Assembly (NCBI GenBank): GCA_019054805.1
Contig: JAHQIY010000004.1
Span: forward strand, 4,092,001-4,156,000
Direction of reading: 5' to 3'
DNA: 64,000 nt
From: Brachionus manjavacas
Taxonomy: Eukaryota; Rotifera; Eurotatoria; Ploima; Brachionidae
Positions 12,216 through 25,800 of the stretch are shown here, one piece after another; position 1 is the stretch's first letter, and every line of letters begins with the position of its first letter. Position numbers and translations under genes: made by a program. Below the pieces are notes generated by a model, which was given only the letters and a program-made list of their open reading frames with translations, ran no database searches and had not been told where the DNA came from.

Positions 12216-15200
12216 GTAAGTTTTTACCCATAAATAAGTCTGATCTAATATAAAATAAACTTTTCTAATTGCTATTTCGGAGGATTTTTTTCCTCCCGAA
12301 ATGAAGAATTTTTTTCTATTACATAATATTTAGAGAAAATTAAATGACATACTTTTTCCAGCAATTAACCTCATAGTGATTGTTTTAAAGCTTAATAGAG
12401 CAAGAATGAAAAAAATTTCTTATTAAAAATAGATAAATTTTATTTTTATTCAAAAAAAATTGCAGCGAATAATTTTAATAGGAAGAAATAATGAAAATAA
12501 AAACAAAATATTAGTACTTAAAGAATTTTAACATTTAAATATTTTTTTTCAGCGAGAACAAATGCTTTTTTTTATGAAACTAGAAAAAACGAAATTTAGA
12601 TTGTTTTAGACAAAAAACTATGCCAATTTTGATGGTAATTTTTCTTGATACAAATTCATTTTGACTGAAAAAATACTGAACTTGTGGATTCCATGAAGAA
12701 CTATTTCTAACTTAAAGATCTAGACATGAAAATTAACCAAGGTTTATTTAGTTGTACGATCACAGTAATATTTTACTTAAATGTAACCTTAAAAAAAAAT
12801 AATTGTAATTTTATAAAAATTTTTCTTTACGCCTACAGGGCTAAATCAAAATTTTAATAATAAACAATTTGATCGGATAAAGATTAACATTTGAAACCTC
12901 AAATTTTAAGAAAAATTACTTTTGTCAAATATAATTTAAAAAATTTTCGTTCATCTAAATTAAGCTCATACTAAAAAATTTTAAATTAAGATTTTTCGAA
13001 TTTGACAAAAAAGATTAATTGTAAAAATTTTAATTTTAGGCCTATTGTTGAATTTTTTCTGATTTTAATTTTTTAAATTAAGTAAGAGTAGAAACTTGGT
13101 AATTAGTCCTTCCTATCAGACCAATTTTACAAAATTACATTTTTCACATTTTTAAAAGATAAATTAAAAAAGTTTATTTGGAAATTTCAAAATATCGAAA
13201 TCTAAAATAAAATTATTTGTTTGTGAAATTGATCATCAATATACTTCATATTTTTTTCATTTTTAATAGCTTATTAATATAGCGAGATTTGATCTTTTTC
13301 AGAAAAAAAATTAAAATAGTTTTAATTTATTCTTTTTAAAGACATTATATATTAATTAGTGTAACTAATCTAAAATAATTTCTTAGGCTTAAAGAAATTT
13401 TTTTTTGTGTATATTTTTTCAGATCATTAATTTTATAACTTAATCCAAACTATAAAAAAAGGAAAAATATTTTTGTCTTTTTTTTTCTTGTTTATTTGAT
13501 GTAAATAAAAATAAAACAATAAGATCTAGACACATCAACTATATTTTATAAACTAAAAAATTGACTAGTCCTTTCTTTGCTTAAAAATTCTTTCTGAATA
13601 GAAAGCTTCAAACTATTCAAAACTCAGTAGTTTGAACGATTGTAAGGTTAATCTAGCAGTAACATCGTTATCAAGTCATTTTTTACTAGTGAATCAATTA
13701 AGGTGTAATTAAATTGAAAAATTAGAAAAGTCATGCATTCAATTTTTTCGAAGAGAATAAGAATTTAAATTATAAAAAGAAGGATATTAGTAATTTTAAA
13801 CTAAAAATTAAGATTTCAATTGACTTGGTTCAACTCATGAAAACTTCGATAACTTTTGAAAAAAATGATTAATTAACTAAAATTTTGCTAAACTCAAATT
13901 GTTACTCAACAAGTCTACAAAATTTCTTCCACTTGGTTTACAATGTTTAGAATATTTTTGATGTTTTGCAGAGTAATGATTTTGGCTCAGAGAAATTGCC
14001 TGAAATATATTAAGGTGATTTACGAATTTTTTTAATAAATATCAGAAAAGTTTTTGACTTAAGCTTAGTCTAAACCCCCATTTAAATTAAGGCTAAATGT
14101 ATTGATGGGCTGATGGAGAGGTAGGAGATAAATGGTTTTGGCATTCAAACTAATAATCTAACAACCTTAGAAAATAATTATTTAATTGTGAGGTTTTTTT
14201 AAACAAATCTATTTTTTTTATAAAAGATATTTTTTGCTGAATTGATTTAAATAAAATATAAAATTTTAGGTAAATTGAAGTTTATCAAAAATAATTACCG
14301 AGTAAATTTTTAAAGCACTTTTTAATTATAAAATGAAATGCAGAGAGCCCTTTTTTTATATAAAAAATTAAGATCATGATCACTAAATTTGATCATAAAC
14401 TACAATTAACCAAAATTTATATCAATTTTAGGCTTTTTTCGAGACTATTAATTAGTTAAGTTTACTTGGGAAAAAATAAGAATTTTTCAAGGACTCAGAT
14501 AGCTTTAAAATTTACCATACGTTCGACCAAAAGCCTAAAAAGAAAAACAAAACAAAATACTTTTACAGTAATAAAAAAGAATTTAAATAACTTTTGATGT
14601 TAAAATTTTAACTTTTTTAACAATATTCTAAATTTAAAATTTTATTCTTTATTTAAATATTTTTTTTCTTAAAATTAACTAGTAATATGGAAAAAAACTT
14701 CAAATCGATAAAAAAATTTAATTCAAAGATATTAAGTGTTTAAATTATTTTATTTTTAGCCTAAAACTTTGTCACGCTTTCATAATTTTTCAATTCAACG
14801 GAGTTTATTGTTTAAAAACCCTAAAAATTTGAATACGAAAATACTGATTTTTTCAAAATTTTTTAAAAATAAACATTTAAGAACTAACTGTACAACTTTT
14901 TGTGTAAATTTTTTTAAAAAATATTTCGAAAAAAGATGTTGTTAAGGACAATATAGTAGCATGGAACCGAAAACACGCGACTTGATTGTAAATAGATCAA
15001 CAATAAACGATCTAATTAAAACTCTTTTAGTCTCAATAACTCTAAGAGTCTAAATAACATTATTATCGATTCGAGTATAATTGAAAAAAAAGTAAACCTT
15101 TGAAAAAAAATCCATTAAGCATGTAGGTCTAAAAACCATTTTATTCTATGAATACGGGCTACGATTCTTTAGAAAATTATTTTAAATTATTTTTTTCAAT

Positions 15201-18200
15201 TAGAATGATTTTCAAAAATAACTAATTAAATTTTTTGTGTTTTCCTAAATCAATATGAAATAAACTTGCACTGGCCTAAATATACCGTTTTATTTACGCT
15301 TTAGAATGTCTTGAAAAATTTATTAATTTGTACGATTAGGCCTAAAAAGGTTTAGGGTTTATTCAGACTGATAAATTTTAACATTTAAAAAAAAAATTCC
15401 ACATCAGATAAATTATCTGGTCTATTCAAATTTCAAAACTTGATAGAACAATTACTTTTTCTAAAACCTTAGTGGCAACAAAAAATTAGAGTGAGCTTAA
15501 ATGATTTATTGAGGGAATTTATTAAAATTAAATAGATTCAATTCAATTCCCTTTTTAATTTAAAACTCCACTTTTCAATCGCAGTTTTTGATGACATTAT
15601 GAAATTTGTCCAAATTAATAATTTTTTCTAAAATAACATATTTGTTTTGTCTAGTGAGATTTTATTTTCAATTAAGTTGATTTTTAAACTACTAATAGGG
15701 TATTTATTTAAAATTTGGCACGATAGCTTGGTTTGATTGAAATTGTATCGCCTTAAAGGTCAAATAGCTAATAGCTTTAACAATTAGGTGCTGGTTGTAT
15801 TTATAATTAAAAATTGCTAAAGATTAATTACACCAAATTTCAAATGAAAAATTTATTCATTAATAAGCTCAAGATGATAAATCATTGACTAATAAAAAAA
15901 ACTATGGGCTAAAGTTGGAGAGAATCTCAGCTTTTGAAGCTAGGATCAAATAAAATTAATTATTTTTTTCGAAGCTCTTAGCTTTTAGTGTAAAAATTTC
16001 GGTTTGTAAAATATGACAAAATTGAAAACTCAAGAATAGTCTTTATTAATTTTATGGCTAATTTAAAAGTTAAAATTAGCCAAAAGCTTTTAGTTTAAAG
16101 TATGACTCTAGACAGTTTACTTCAGCAAAATTTAGTCTTAAAAAGTACTAATTCAAGCTTGCTTATAGCCAAAATATTTCAACAATTTCAAAAATATAAA
16201 TTGCTCTTTTAAAAAAAAAAGATTACAATAAGAACACTATATAAAGCTAAAAATATTAATTTCTTTAGGATTAATTAAAAATAATTCGTATCGTTTGGTC
16301 AAGCTTCAAACAGAAACACAAAATAAGCAAAATAAATTTGTTTAGCGTCGCATTTGGGAATTTTTTTAAGTCAAGCTAATTTTTTTGTTATTTAGCTCAT
16401 TGTTTTGTTCAAAATAAAAATATTTTTAAAGTCAGATTTTATTTAAATGAGGATACTTTTTCATTTCTGAGATAATTAGATAAACAATAAGAGACCGAAA
16501 AGTATTGCCGAATATTCAATATTTTTTCGGTATACAACTTTTTAACTTAGCGTTTTTGGCTAAAAATAATAAATCTCTTCTAAACCTTTTTGATATGTTA
16601 AACAAGATTTATTGAAATATTTTGGAACAAGCTGCGTTTAAGGTTACCATTAATTTCTATGCATCGCTTAAAATTACTTAATAATATTAAATTTCCTAAA
16701 TATCACGTCAATTTAAAATGATAAATGATATAATTTATTTAATTTTTAAAATATTGTTCAATTTTTTTATAAGCTCTGTGCAATGTTTATAAAATTCATT
16801 CTGAAATTTAAAACATTTATTTTGTTACTTATCAAAACAATTTTTGTTGATCAATTTTTCAATACGATATTTTCGAGATTTGTTTCTTAAAGCGAAACAC
16901 TTGGTCTGAGTATGAGTCCTTTCAAATGGCCATGGGATTACGTTTTTTTCAAAGATATTTATTTTTTAATTAGGATGATTATTTTTTTTAAATGCTAAAT
17001 TTAATAAAAAAAAAATTCTTAAGAAATCATTTTCACTGGTGCCATTTATTAGAAAATTAAATAAATGTATCTTCAAAATCAAGAACATATTTATTTTGAT
17101 CAAGGGGTGCATAAAGCTACGAAAAATCAGAGTTTATTTATATCGTATGCGAACTTTTTTTGGTTGTCAGAACAGATAAAATATTTTTTTGCTGATTATG
17201 CTATTTTGAGCAAGAAGATAAGGTTGTTTGAGAAAAACTCGGATAAAGCAGATATTTAGCCAAATAAAACTATTTACTTATTTATTTATCTTTTTAATTC
17301 AATTGATACGTTTTTTGAATAGTTTTTTTGTAGGCTTCCATACTCAATTCTTGGCTGATAAATAACATTTAACTAAAATACTTGCTCATCTTCTCTTATA
17401 GTTTGATTGACTCTGTTTTAATACTAGCTTAGAAAATTTTTATTTGCATTCATCTGATTAGGATCGATTACTTAATCAATGATATTATTTCGTTTGTTAT
17501 TGTTATTTTTATGTAATAATGAATCTTATACTTTACGTAAAGCGAAAAAATCTGTACAAAAAACAGAATAGCACTCAACAAATTCCACAAAAATATTAGC
17601 TTAGAAGTATTTAGAAAATTTTTGGCAAAAAAAATATTTTTTAAGAATTCCTAAGCCTCAAGTCCTGCAAGACAACTGAGAAAAATAATATTCACTTAAT
17701 CTTCCCAATTAGAAGGATATAAGGTTTTTTTTATTGGAACTTATATAAAAAATTTGCATTTTTATAACCTGAGAATTGTAGATCTAATTAAAACTATTAA
17801 TATCTGGAGGTTGTTTTAACTTTTAAAAATTAAGTTGAATTTAAAAAAAAATAAAATGAAGCGTGTGAAAATGTGTGAACATTAAGATCAGGTTTACCAA
17901 GAAAAATGACTTTGAGAAAATATCAAATATTTTAGTTTTTTAGAAAGTATCTTTTTTGAAATATTTTATAAATTTCATGAAAATTGATGCATTTTTGAGA
18001 TGTGAAGCTTGATCATCAGATTTTGCATGTTGAACATGATCTTTTTTGGTTTAGTTTATAGGCTTTATTGATACTAGTTTGTCGGATTTTTTAAAGCAAT
18101 AGTGCATTTCCAATATCAAGTCAAGATCAGAGAAAGTTCCAAAATAAGAAACAGTGGTCCTTTTTTTCTTCCTTCATTTAGTTTACTAATTGTTTTATTT

Positions 18201-19039
18201 TATTTTTTTATTATGGTATAAAGGAACTCTACCAATATCAAAGTCTATGAGACTTTGCTATTAAGATTTTAGAAAATTTTGTTTTTTTTCTTCTAAATTA
18301 AATTTTCAAAGCCAAGCTATTTGTAAAAAATTAATTTATAATGCTGAAAAATGAATAAAATTTTAATTATTTAATTCATTTGAAATCAGCAAAATTCCTC
18401 TAGCCATTTATGATTAACTTTTTTACTTTAAACTCAAAATCTAATTCAAATTAGAATTTTTTTCTTCAAAAAGGCCTTTAAAACCGCCGGGTGTTCTTCA
18501 GTTTTATATATTAAATTTTTTAAATCAAATTTTTCCTCTCCTTCTTCACAAATTTGGCTAACAAAATGGTCACATTGTTTCCAAGTCTAGAATTTACGGA
18601 CTGAAATTAAATAGATGATATTTTATTTCTTATGATTTCTACACAAAACAAGATTAAGATCCAAAAATTTAATAATAAAGCAGAGTTGCTGAGACCAATG
18701 GTCGAAGCTTTGGATAGATTGGACTTCAGCTGCTAAAAACTTGTTGTTTTATTTTAGCCTGCTGATTAAAAATAGAAATGATCGATATACTTAGGCTATA
18801 TTTTCGGTTTTAAACTAAATTTTATCGGAACATTTTCTGCTCAATCAATCAATTTTTAAATAAATAAGCCCAAAAAACAAAAACCATATTTTCGGATGCT
18901 ACAGATATTTGCAAAAAAAATCATTAGATCAGATTACAACTTAACTATCTATTTATTTTACACAATTTAATTAAAAAACCTCTAATTATTAATATTTAAT
19001 TATTACTCTTTTAATTGCAATAACATAGAATGATTGCAG
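12216..19039 (+). other. probable long first intron of the MRL gene
   Basis: About 6.8 kb of AT-rich sequence between the candidate first exon and the first firm MRL exon. No conserved peptide was found. A weakly exon-like patch with an acceptor-like TAAAGCAG lies at about 18,676-18,740 but has no usable donor in frame. The missing exon needed to repair the reading phase should lie here. A 10-bp hairpin related to the one at 8557 sits at 16,055-16,082. Confidence 0.5.
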
Positions 19040-22000
19040 TATTGCAAGATTAAACAACAACCAAGAGATTGATGCAAGTTTAGGAGAAAATCAAGTACGA
19101 CTTCGCAACAAAACCAACAAACGAACCAATGAACTGGACTCGGTTAGATTTTCTATGTACAATATACAAAGTAAGTCCAAAATTTGGCTCTGGCCATGTG
19201 TTTACAATTAGTTTCTAGATATAATTATCTAACTTAAAGATTCACAACTAAACGAAATAGACGCTATTCTAAGTGAGTTAAACCAATTGCAAACAGAAAT
19301 TAATCTACCAGAAGAAAATTGCGCCAAAATGCCCCAATTGGCACAGAACTTTTACTTTAATGGCGACTTGAATCAGCAAATGGACGACAACATTGAGGCG
19401 ATTGATCAACAGTTTGATGAAGTTTTGAAATTTTTGGCCCAAACCATTGATGACAACGACTCTACCAACATCTCATCTTCATCGCCTTCGTCAGTGTCGC
19501 TTTCAGCTACGCCAAATTCAGATTCGAACTCAGAGCCTAAGGCCAACTCGAAAGATAAAGGCAAACGCAATTCCTCCGATTCGGCCTTTATCGAGACGGT
19601 TTCGATGCCTTCGTCGGCTTCGTTTTCCGGACTAAACCAAAATCAACAGGGCTCGAGTTCTTCCAGCTGTGCCATTAGTGAACTTTCAAACCAGGAAGTG
19701 TCCTGCAAACAAACAGAAGCTCAAAAAGCTGAATTGATCAGGATTGCTCTCGAAAAGCTCAAAGAAGCTAATATCAAAAAATTGATTGTAAAAGCTTACA
19801 CTGATGATGGATGCGCCAAAAGTGTTATCATCGATGAAACAATGAAAGTTTATGATGTTTTGTTGATGCTTTTTGCTAAGAATCACATCAAACCCTCGGT
19901 TAACTATTGTATTGTTGAATACATGCCCAAATTTAACATGGGTACATATCCAATTTTGTTTGTCTGAATAATTTTAAAATTTTAATTTTTTTCTTTTTTA
20001 AAGAAAGAATTTTTGAAGATCACGAAAATTTGGTCGAAGCAATGACCAATTGGTCAAGAGACAGTGATAATCAGATATTTTTTACCGAAAGGTCAGATAA
20101 ATATGACCTTTTCTTAAAACCTGAGGTAAATTTAACTTTACTTAATCAAATAGCATCTTGAACTTCATCTGATATATTACACAATCATTTGAATAAAATC
20201 TCAATCTTAAGAATGAAAATTTTTTTTGTAAATCGACACTAGTAGTAGTTGGTAGAAGGAGAATCAATTTTTAGAAGAGTAATGAACAATATATTCATAT
20301 TTTTTTAGAATAACAGAATGAACTAGTAAAGAAAATGAGTTTAGACAGGAAAAATTTTAATTGAAATTATTCAAGTTTCAGAGCTAAAGTTTGAGTAATA
20401 TAATAACAAAAATTAATGTCAAATTACAAAACTTTTAAAATGCCAAAAGACTTACTGAGTTTTTCTAAATTTTACAAAATATCTAATTTATTTGTTTTTT
20501 GTTTTATATTAAATTTTCCAAATTTAATTCTTTAAAAAAAATTTAATCTAAAAATTGTTTAAAAATTAACTAGAATTAAAAAAAAAATCAAAAGTGGTAA
20601 AAAAAGGAATGGTAAAACATCCTTTATTTGTGAAATGGTTTCTTTTCTTGCTAGTAGTATTGTCTCTAGATAAATTTTCAAAATTTTTACATTTTTTTGA
20701 ATGAATTTTAAATTAGAACAAAAAGTTAAGATTTAAATTTCAATTGTTCAAAAGAGTGATAAAATTTTTATTAAAAATAATTTAATTTTTGTTTGTTAAT
20801 TAGATTTATGTAAAGAATCAGAAGCTATTTTTTATGGTAACTAATAAAAAAAAACAATTGTAAGAGTTTATGGTATTATAAAATACCTTAGGCTATTTTT
20901 TTACCCTTTCGCTCAAAACTTTCAAAAAATTAACCTAAATTTTTATTTTATTGTTTTTCATTCATATATAAGTTATTATTTTTAAAAAATCCATTGGATG
21001 AGTTTTATGTTTGATTTTCATTTAACTAAATTAAAAAAGAAGAACTAAACGTTTTTTCGTGTTTTTATGTATTCAAAATATTTAGGAAAAAATTAATTCT
21101 ACCGAGAAAATAACTTTTTTTAAAGATAATATTTAGATAATATCTACAAATCTATTCAAAAGAAATGAGGATTTATTTTTTTTTTAAACCAGTCAAAATG
21201 ACTCGATTAGTGCTTCTAGTATTAGACAAAATTTTTAATGAATTCAATTAAAATCAGATATATTTTATTTAAGTTTAAAATGGTGTCAGTTTAGTCGCTT
21301 TCTGGGGACAAAAATTTTTTTTATTGAAATCAATTTTTGGCCTTTTTAAAAGTGACCAAAAATAAATCTCAAAACTCAAGATAAATTCTGATGGTTATCA
21401 ATTTCTAGTTTAAAGTTTAAGCTTACAAATTCAATAAGTAATTACAATACTAATTCTATAAATATGGTTTTGTGAAATTCAAATAAAAATTGAAAAAAAA
21501 ATCTTCTTTTTTTGATAAATTAAAACCAAAAATAATATGATTTATTTTTAGAAAATACTGCAACAGAGTTTGTTCTACCTTTTTTCCCTTATATAAAATC
21601 GCTATTTTCTTTATTTTGTAAATCGAAACAAATCAATCTTAATCTTATTAATGTTTTGTTTTTTTAAATTAGAAAAATTATTCTAGGTACAAAATGTGCA
21701 ACAAAGTATGTTGCACTATTTTGTAGTATTTTTTAAATATATCATATTAACTAGTTTTAATTTTTCACAAAAGGAAGTTTTTTTTTCAATTTTTACTTGA
21801 ATTTCACAGCACCCTAAATTGTTTAAATATTAAATTTCAAATAATGGTCTGATTTTTGGCAGAAAAATATTCTTTAGCTTTTCAAGATGTGTCTGATTCT
21901 AATCAATTAACTTTTAAAGATTTACCTAACCAATGATGGAAATGTAAAACACTTGGATGAAAACAATAGAAAAAATCTTTTAATTGTAAACAAATATTCA

Positions 22001-23661
22001 GTAGTTTTGAATCAAAAATAAAAATAAAAATTTTGAAGGAATTTTTCCAAAATATTGGTTCGCCTGTTCCAGAATTGGAAGGACCTTTGTACATAAAAAC
22101 AGAGTCGAAAAAATCATGGAAAAAATATTTCTGCGTTTTGAGACAATCCGGCCTTTATTTTATCCCCAAGGGAAAAACAAAGGTAATTTTTGTAATTTAA
22201 AATTGATCTAATTTCCAATAAAAAAATTAATCTAACACCATTTTTCAGAAAGATATGCAGTGTCTGTTCAATTTCGATAAGCTCGACCTGTACTATGGCC
22301 TTGAATGGAAGAAAGAGCTCAAAGCTCCCACAGATTCATGCTTTGCCTTAAAATATCCACAAGTACAAAAAAAATCCTCAAAATTTATCAAATACATTTG
22401 CTGTGAGAACGGGCAAGACATGAAACGATGGATAAATGGAATTCGCATTGCCAAATATGGAAAACAACTCTTTGCCAACTATAAAAAAATTCTAGAGCTA
22501 ATTGAAATACATAAAACAACTGGTCGTTTACCAGCAATTGTTAACCGACGCTATACAACTAGTCAGAGGCCTAACTCGACTAGCTATAGCGTCGAAAGAC
22601 ACAATCCAGAGGACTCGAAAAAAATCTCAAACCAAAATTCAACTCAAAAATCACCATTTGTACCTAAAGATTCCAGAACCAACGAAAATTCTGTGAAAAA
22701 AATGTCCGATTCTCAGCCGTCAATAAACTCAAGCCGCGTTAGCCCGAAGCAACCAAATTTAGCCTATACAGAACAGCTCAAAACCTTAATTCAATCAAAT
22801 CAAATGAAAAACAATTCTTCTAGTAATCAATCAGGCGTAAGCGGGAAATCTTGGCAAAACATACTAGGTCCGATAAGTGTAACAACTAATCTAAACAATC
22901 CGCCAATGTTTGCCAAGTCATCGAATTGTTTGACTTCAAGTCCCAATCAATATTCTAAATCGGTGAAAATTCCCGTTACCACCGATTTAACCAAGCAATT
23001 AAACAACAAAATAGCTGAATCGGAAACAAATTTGAACTTTTACAAAAATTCAAAATTTCCTCAACGAAATTTCGAGTTCGAGGCGGAAATATCGAAAAAT
23101 CTTTGTCACATGAAAACTAATTCAGCAAGCTTAAACTTTTACGATTCGGCCAACATGAATGAGAACATCTACGAGATGCCCACTTCGGCAAACAAAGCCT
23201 ATAATTCTGCTCAATTAATTCAGCAACAGAGTGACATGTTCCAAACAAAAAACTCTCAATTAACTTGTGTCAACATAGTTCAGAATAATGTAATTGACAG
23301 GAATTCTAGGGGAATGACACCGCAAAATGCGCCCAAAGCATTGAAACGATACAATTCAACAAACGAATCTGAGTTTTCAAGTGGTCCCAAAATTGAATTA
23401 ACTCGCAAAAAATCAGTTGACTCAGTTAGCAGAGGTTCCAATCAGACTCTCTTTGCTGAAAATGAGCTTGGTGCTATATTGGCAAGGCAGAAGAAAAAAA
23501 TTGAAGAATGCGAAAACGAAACACCTACTTCAAATAGTGCAAAAAAAGTGCCGTCTCCTCCGATTACCAAAAAACCACCACCACCTCCACGAAATGAACG
23601 CTATAATCTGACTAGAAAATTGAGTATTGATAACGGAAAATTTAATAATATGCAATTATAA
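19040..23661 (+). CDS. MRL-family adaptor (MIG-10/RIAM/lamellipodin), RA and PH domains
   Basis: Links small GTPases and membrane lipids to actin and integrin control at the leading edge (family knowledge). Exons: 19,040-19,170; 19,240-19,941; 20,004-20,125; 21,920-21,985; 22,039-22,182; 22,249-23,661. All joins are GT-AG and in frame, giving 858 residues; the 5' start is incomplete. In order: an N-terminal block (RFSMYNIQ, then DAILSELNQL) as in vertebrate members; Ser-rich linker; helix AELIRIALEKLKEANIKKL at about 205-223; RA domain about 223-312 (ERIFEDHENLVEAM near its end); PH domain about 351-455 (PELEGPLYIK, KSWKKYFCVL, IPKGKTK, WINGIRIAKYGKQL); a long disordered tail with one proline run, KKPPPPPRNE, near 838. 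No FPPPP Ena/VASP-binding motif is visible. Introns are 53-69 bp except one of 1794 bp (20,126-21,919). Confidence 0.93.
20126..21919 (+). other. long intron within the MRL gene
   Basis: Donor GAG|GTAAAT at 20,125/20,126 and acceptor TTTTAAAG at 21,919. It contains only AT-rich sequence. Joining the flanking exons gives LFLKPE followed by IYL, which matches the family between the RA and PH domains. A competing acceptor at 21,862 would put a stop after four codons. Confidence 0.8.
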
Positions 23662-23721
23662 TTTCTTTTTTTGTTTATTTATCATTCTAAATATGTTTTT
23701 AATTAATGAGTATATTTTTTG

Positions 23722-23727
23722 AATAAA
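23722..23727 (+). promoter_or_regulatory. candidate polyadenylation signal of the MRL gene
   Basis: AATAAA 61 bases after the TAA stop at 23,659-23,661, in a T-rich context. Position and sequence only. Confidence 0.5.
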
Positions 23728-24151
23728 TTTTTTGATAATTTATATTGATTTAATATGCTTGTGTGGTCTGATGTGGAATAAGCAGGCATGTGTTTTACGT
23801 GATATTAAGTGATGATTAATTTTCTGAAACTAAAAGATAAAAGAAAAGCAAAATAAAATAAAATATTAAATTTTAGGTTCAAAAATTTTTTTTAATAGTC
23901 TTTTTTTAAATTAATTCAATCTTTTTGAAGCTAAATTTTTTTTACCGAATTTTGATTTAACAAGTAAAGAAGGCCAAAAATATCCCGATATTTTTAATGC
24001 ATTATTTCCTAAAATTTTTTAAATTTAAAATCATTTGAACAATAAAAAAATATCAAAAAATGGTAATAAATGTTATTTTTCGTATTAAAATTGTCAAAAT
24101 CCTTTAAATCCCTAAATTTTTAAAAGAAGTATTGAAATTTCAAAATATAAA

Positions 24152-25317
24152 TGGTTTAATTTTTTGTGTTTGAATTACAAAATGTATCCAATGTTGAAAT
24201 AACATTGAAAAAGTGCGATGTTTTTAAATATTTTTTTCAGTTTCAAAAAAAATAATTTTAAGTTAATATTGCAAACATTATCATGTTTGAAATTAAACTC
24301 GTTAGTGAAATAGAAAGAGTTTAATTTTTATTTTGAAATTTGAAAAAAAATGTTGAAAATTCTTTTTTAAGTTTAAACTTATTTTTTACCGAGCAAATGC
24401 TCATTCAGAATAAAAAAATATGAAAAATCTAAAAATAAACTTAAATAAAATAAAACAAGAGAAAAAATGTATAAAAAGAAAAAAAAAGAAAAATAATTAA
24501 TTCAGATTAAAGTTAATATTCAGTTGTTGAAAAACTGGGTCTGGTCGGTTAGGTGAACCATAGTTCACTTATTATCCGAAAAATTCTTTTTCTCTGATTT
24601 TGTGAACTATTGGTTCACCCAATTTTTTTGTTCAAAATAGAATTGGACAATAAATTTTTAGATTTTGTGAACAAATTAAATAAAGCTTTTTTATAGAATG
24701 CCTAATTCTCGAAACTGATATAAAAATTAGCTAATAATTTTTTTATTTTTTTTTTTAATTTGAAGGAGCTTTAGAAATAGCCTCGCATTTGCTCTGATCT
24801 GGTTGACTTGTTATTACTCTTTCAGCAATTTCAATTACCCAAATGCGCTCTCTACTTCTAAATAGATGAAGAAATTTCAAAATAGGTGAACAATTTTTAG
24901 ATTCAAGAGGTCAACTAATAGTTCATAAAACCTGAGAATAAGAATTGTACCAGTAACAGGTGAACCTTAGTTTATCTAAGCGACTAGACCCGAAAAACTT
25001 GGTTTTCTTCATATAAAATTTGACATTAGTGATAATTTACTTTCGTTTGGGGTATTTTAACAAAAACTTAATTTATAAAAAATTGAAAACAGAGCGTAGG
25101 AAGTTTTTTAAACTACAAAAATCTTTAAGGATCATCATATCACAAACCCAAAGTCAAAATTTATAAAAAAAAAAAGACTAAGCTTTTCATGTTTGCAATA
25201 TTAAATTAAAATTATTGCTTTTTTGAAACTGAAAAAAATATTTGAAAACATCGAACTTTTTCAATGTTATTTCAACATTGGATACATTTTGTAATTCAAA
25301 CATAAAAAATTAAACCA
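24152..25317. mobile_element. fold-back element with about 127-bp terminal inverted repeats
   Basis: Bases 24,152-24,277 match the reverse complement of 25,190-25,317 with few differences (shared cores ATGTATCCAATGTTGAAATA and AACATTGAAAAAGT). The 912-bp middle contains a second, inner inverted pair: GGGTCTGGTCGGTTAGGTGAACC near 24,537-24,559 and the complementary arrangement near 24,956-24,992. It also holds several copies of a GGTGAACC/GTTCAC motif in both directions. No coding capacity is visible. It is most likely a non-autonomous DNA transposon. Target-site duplications were not confirmed. Confidence 0.75.
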
Positions 25318-25609
25318 AATGGAAAAGAGGGTAAAAAAAATTAAAATCATTTAAATCATTTCAAACTAAAAAAAATCAAAATAAAAAATGGAAAATTTTA
25401 TTTTTGAGAACTCATCTCAGTCGATTGAATTTTTGTAAATTCTGACTAGAAAGAAACAAAAAATGTAGATCCGAAATTTAGTTGGTTGGCTTATCTAAGA
25501 GAAAATTGATATACAGTGGCAATATGAAGTTTATGATTAATTTTCGATGATAAAATGATCAAATCTAATTTAATATGAAATAAATTGTTATTTTTTATTA
25601 AAATTAATG

Positions 25610-25800
25610 TCTAAGCGAACGCAGGACTAGAGGAGACATGATAAAAATATTCAAGATCAGAAACGGCCTTAAAGGCATAGATTGGGTCAGACTTTCACCG
25701 CAAAAAAAACACTGTTGAATCATCTACCATAGGCGGGCTCCTTAGTAAGTTGTCTCCGCAAGCTTGCTTGCTGTAGCTTATTATTATTATTATTATTATT
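25610..25800 (+). mobile_element. CR1/L2-like non-LTR retrotransposon 3' end
   Basis: Bases 25,630-25,705 read as the last segment of a LINE reverse transcriptase (TRGDMIKIFKIRNGLKGIDW), the RRLRGDLI-type C-terminus of CR1/L2-like elements. They are followed by a short 3' UTR (CTACCATAGGCGG ... CTCCGCAAGCTTGCTTGCTG) and a (TTA)n tail. The same tail occurs reversed at 30,800-30,890 and forward at 54,735-54,825. The copy is strongly 5'-truncated. Confidence 0.8.

Noticed and set aside
17065-17259. 64-codon plus-strand open frame as the missing MRL exon
   Set aside because: Phe/Tyr/Lys-rich with no resemblance to the MRL N-terminus and no matching splice sites.
21862-21918. Candidate MRL exon reading KYSLAFQDVSDSN from a GCAG acceptor
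   Set aside because: Its frame does not join the previous exon (phase 0 gives a stop after four codons). The acceptor at 21,919 gives an in-frame exon that matches the family.
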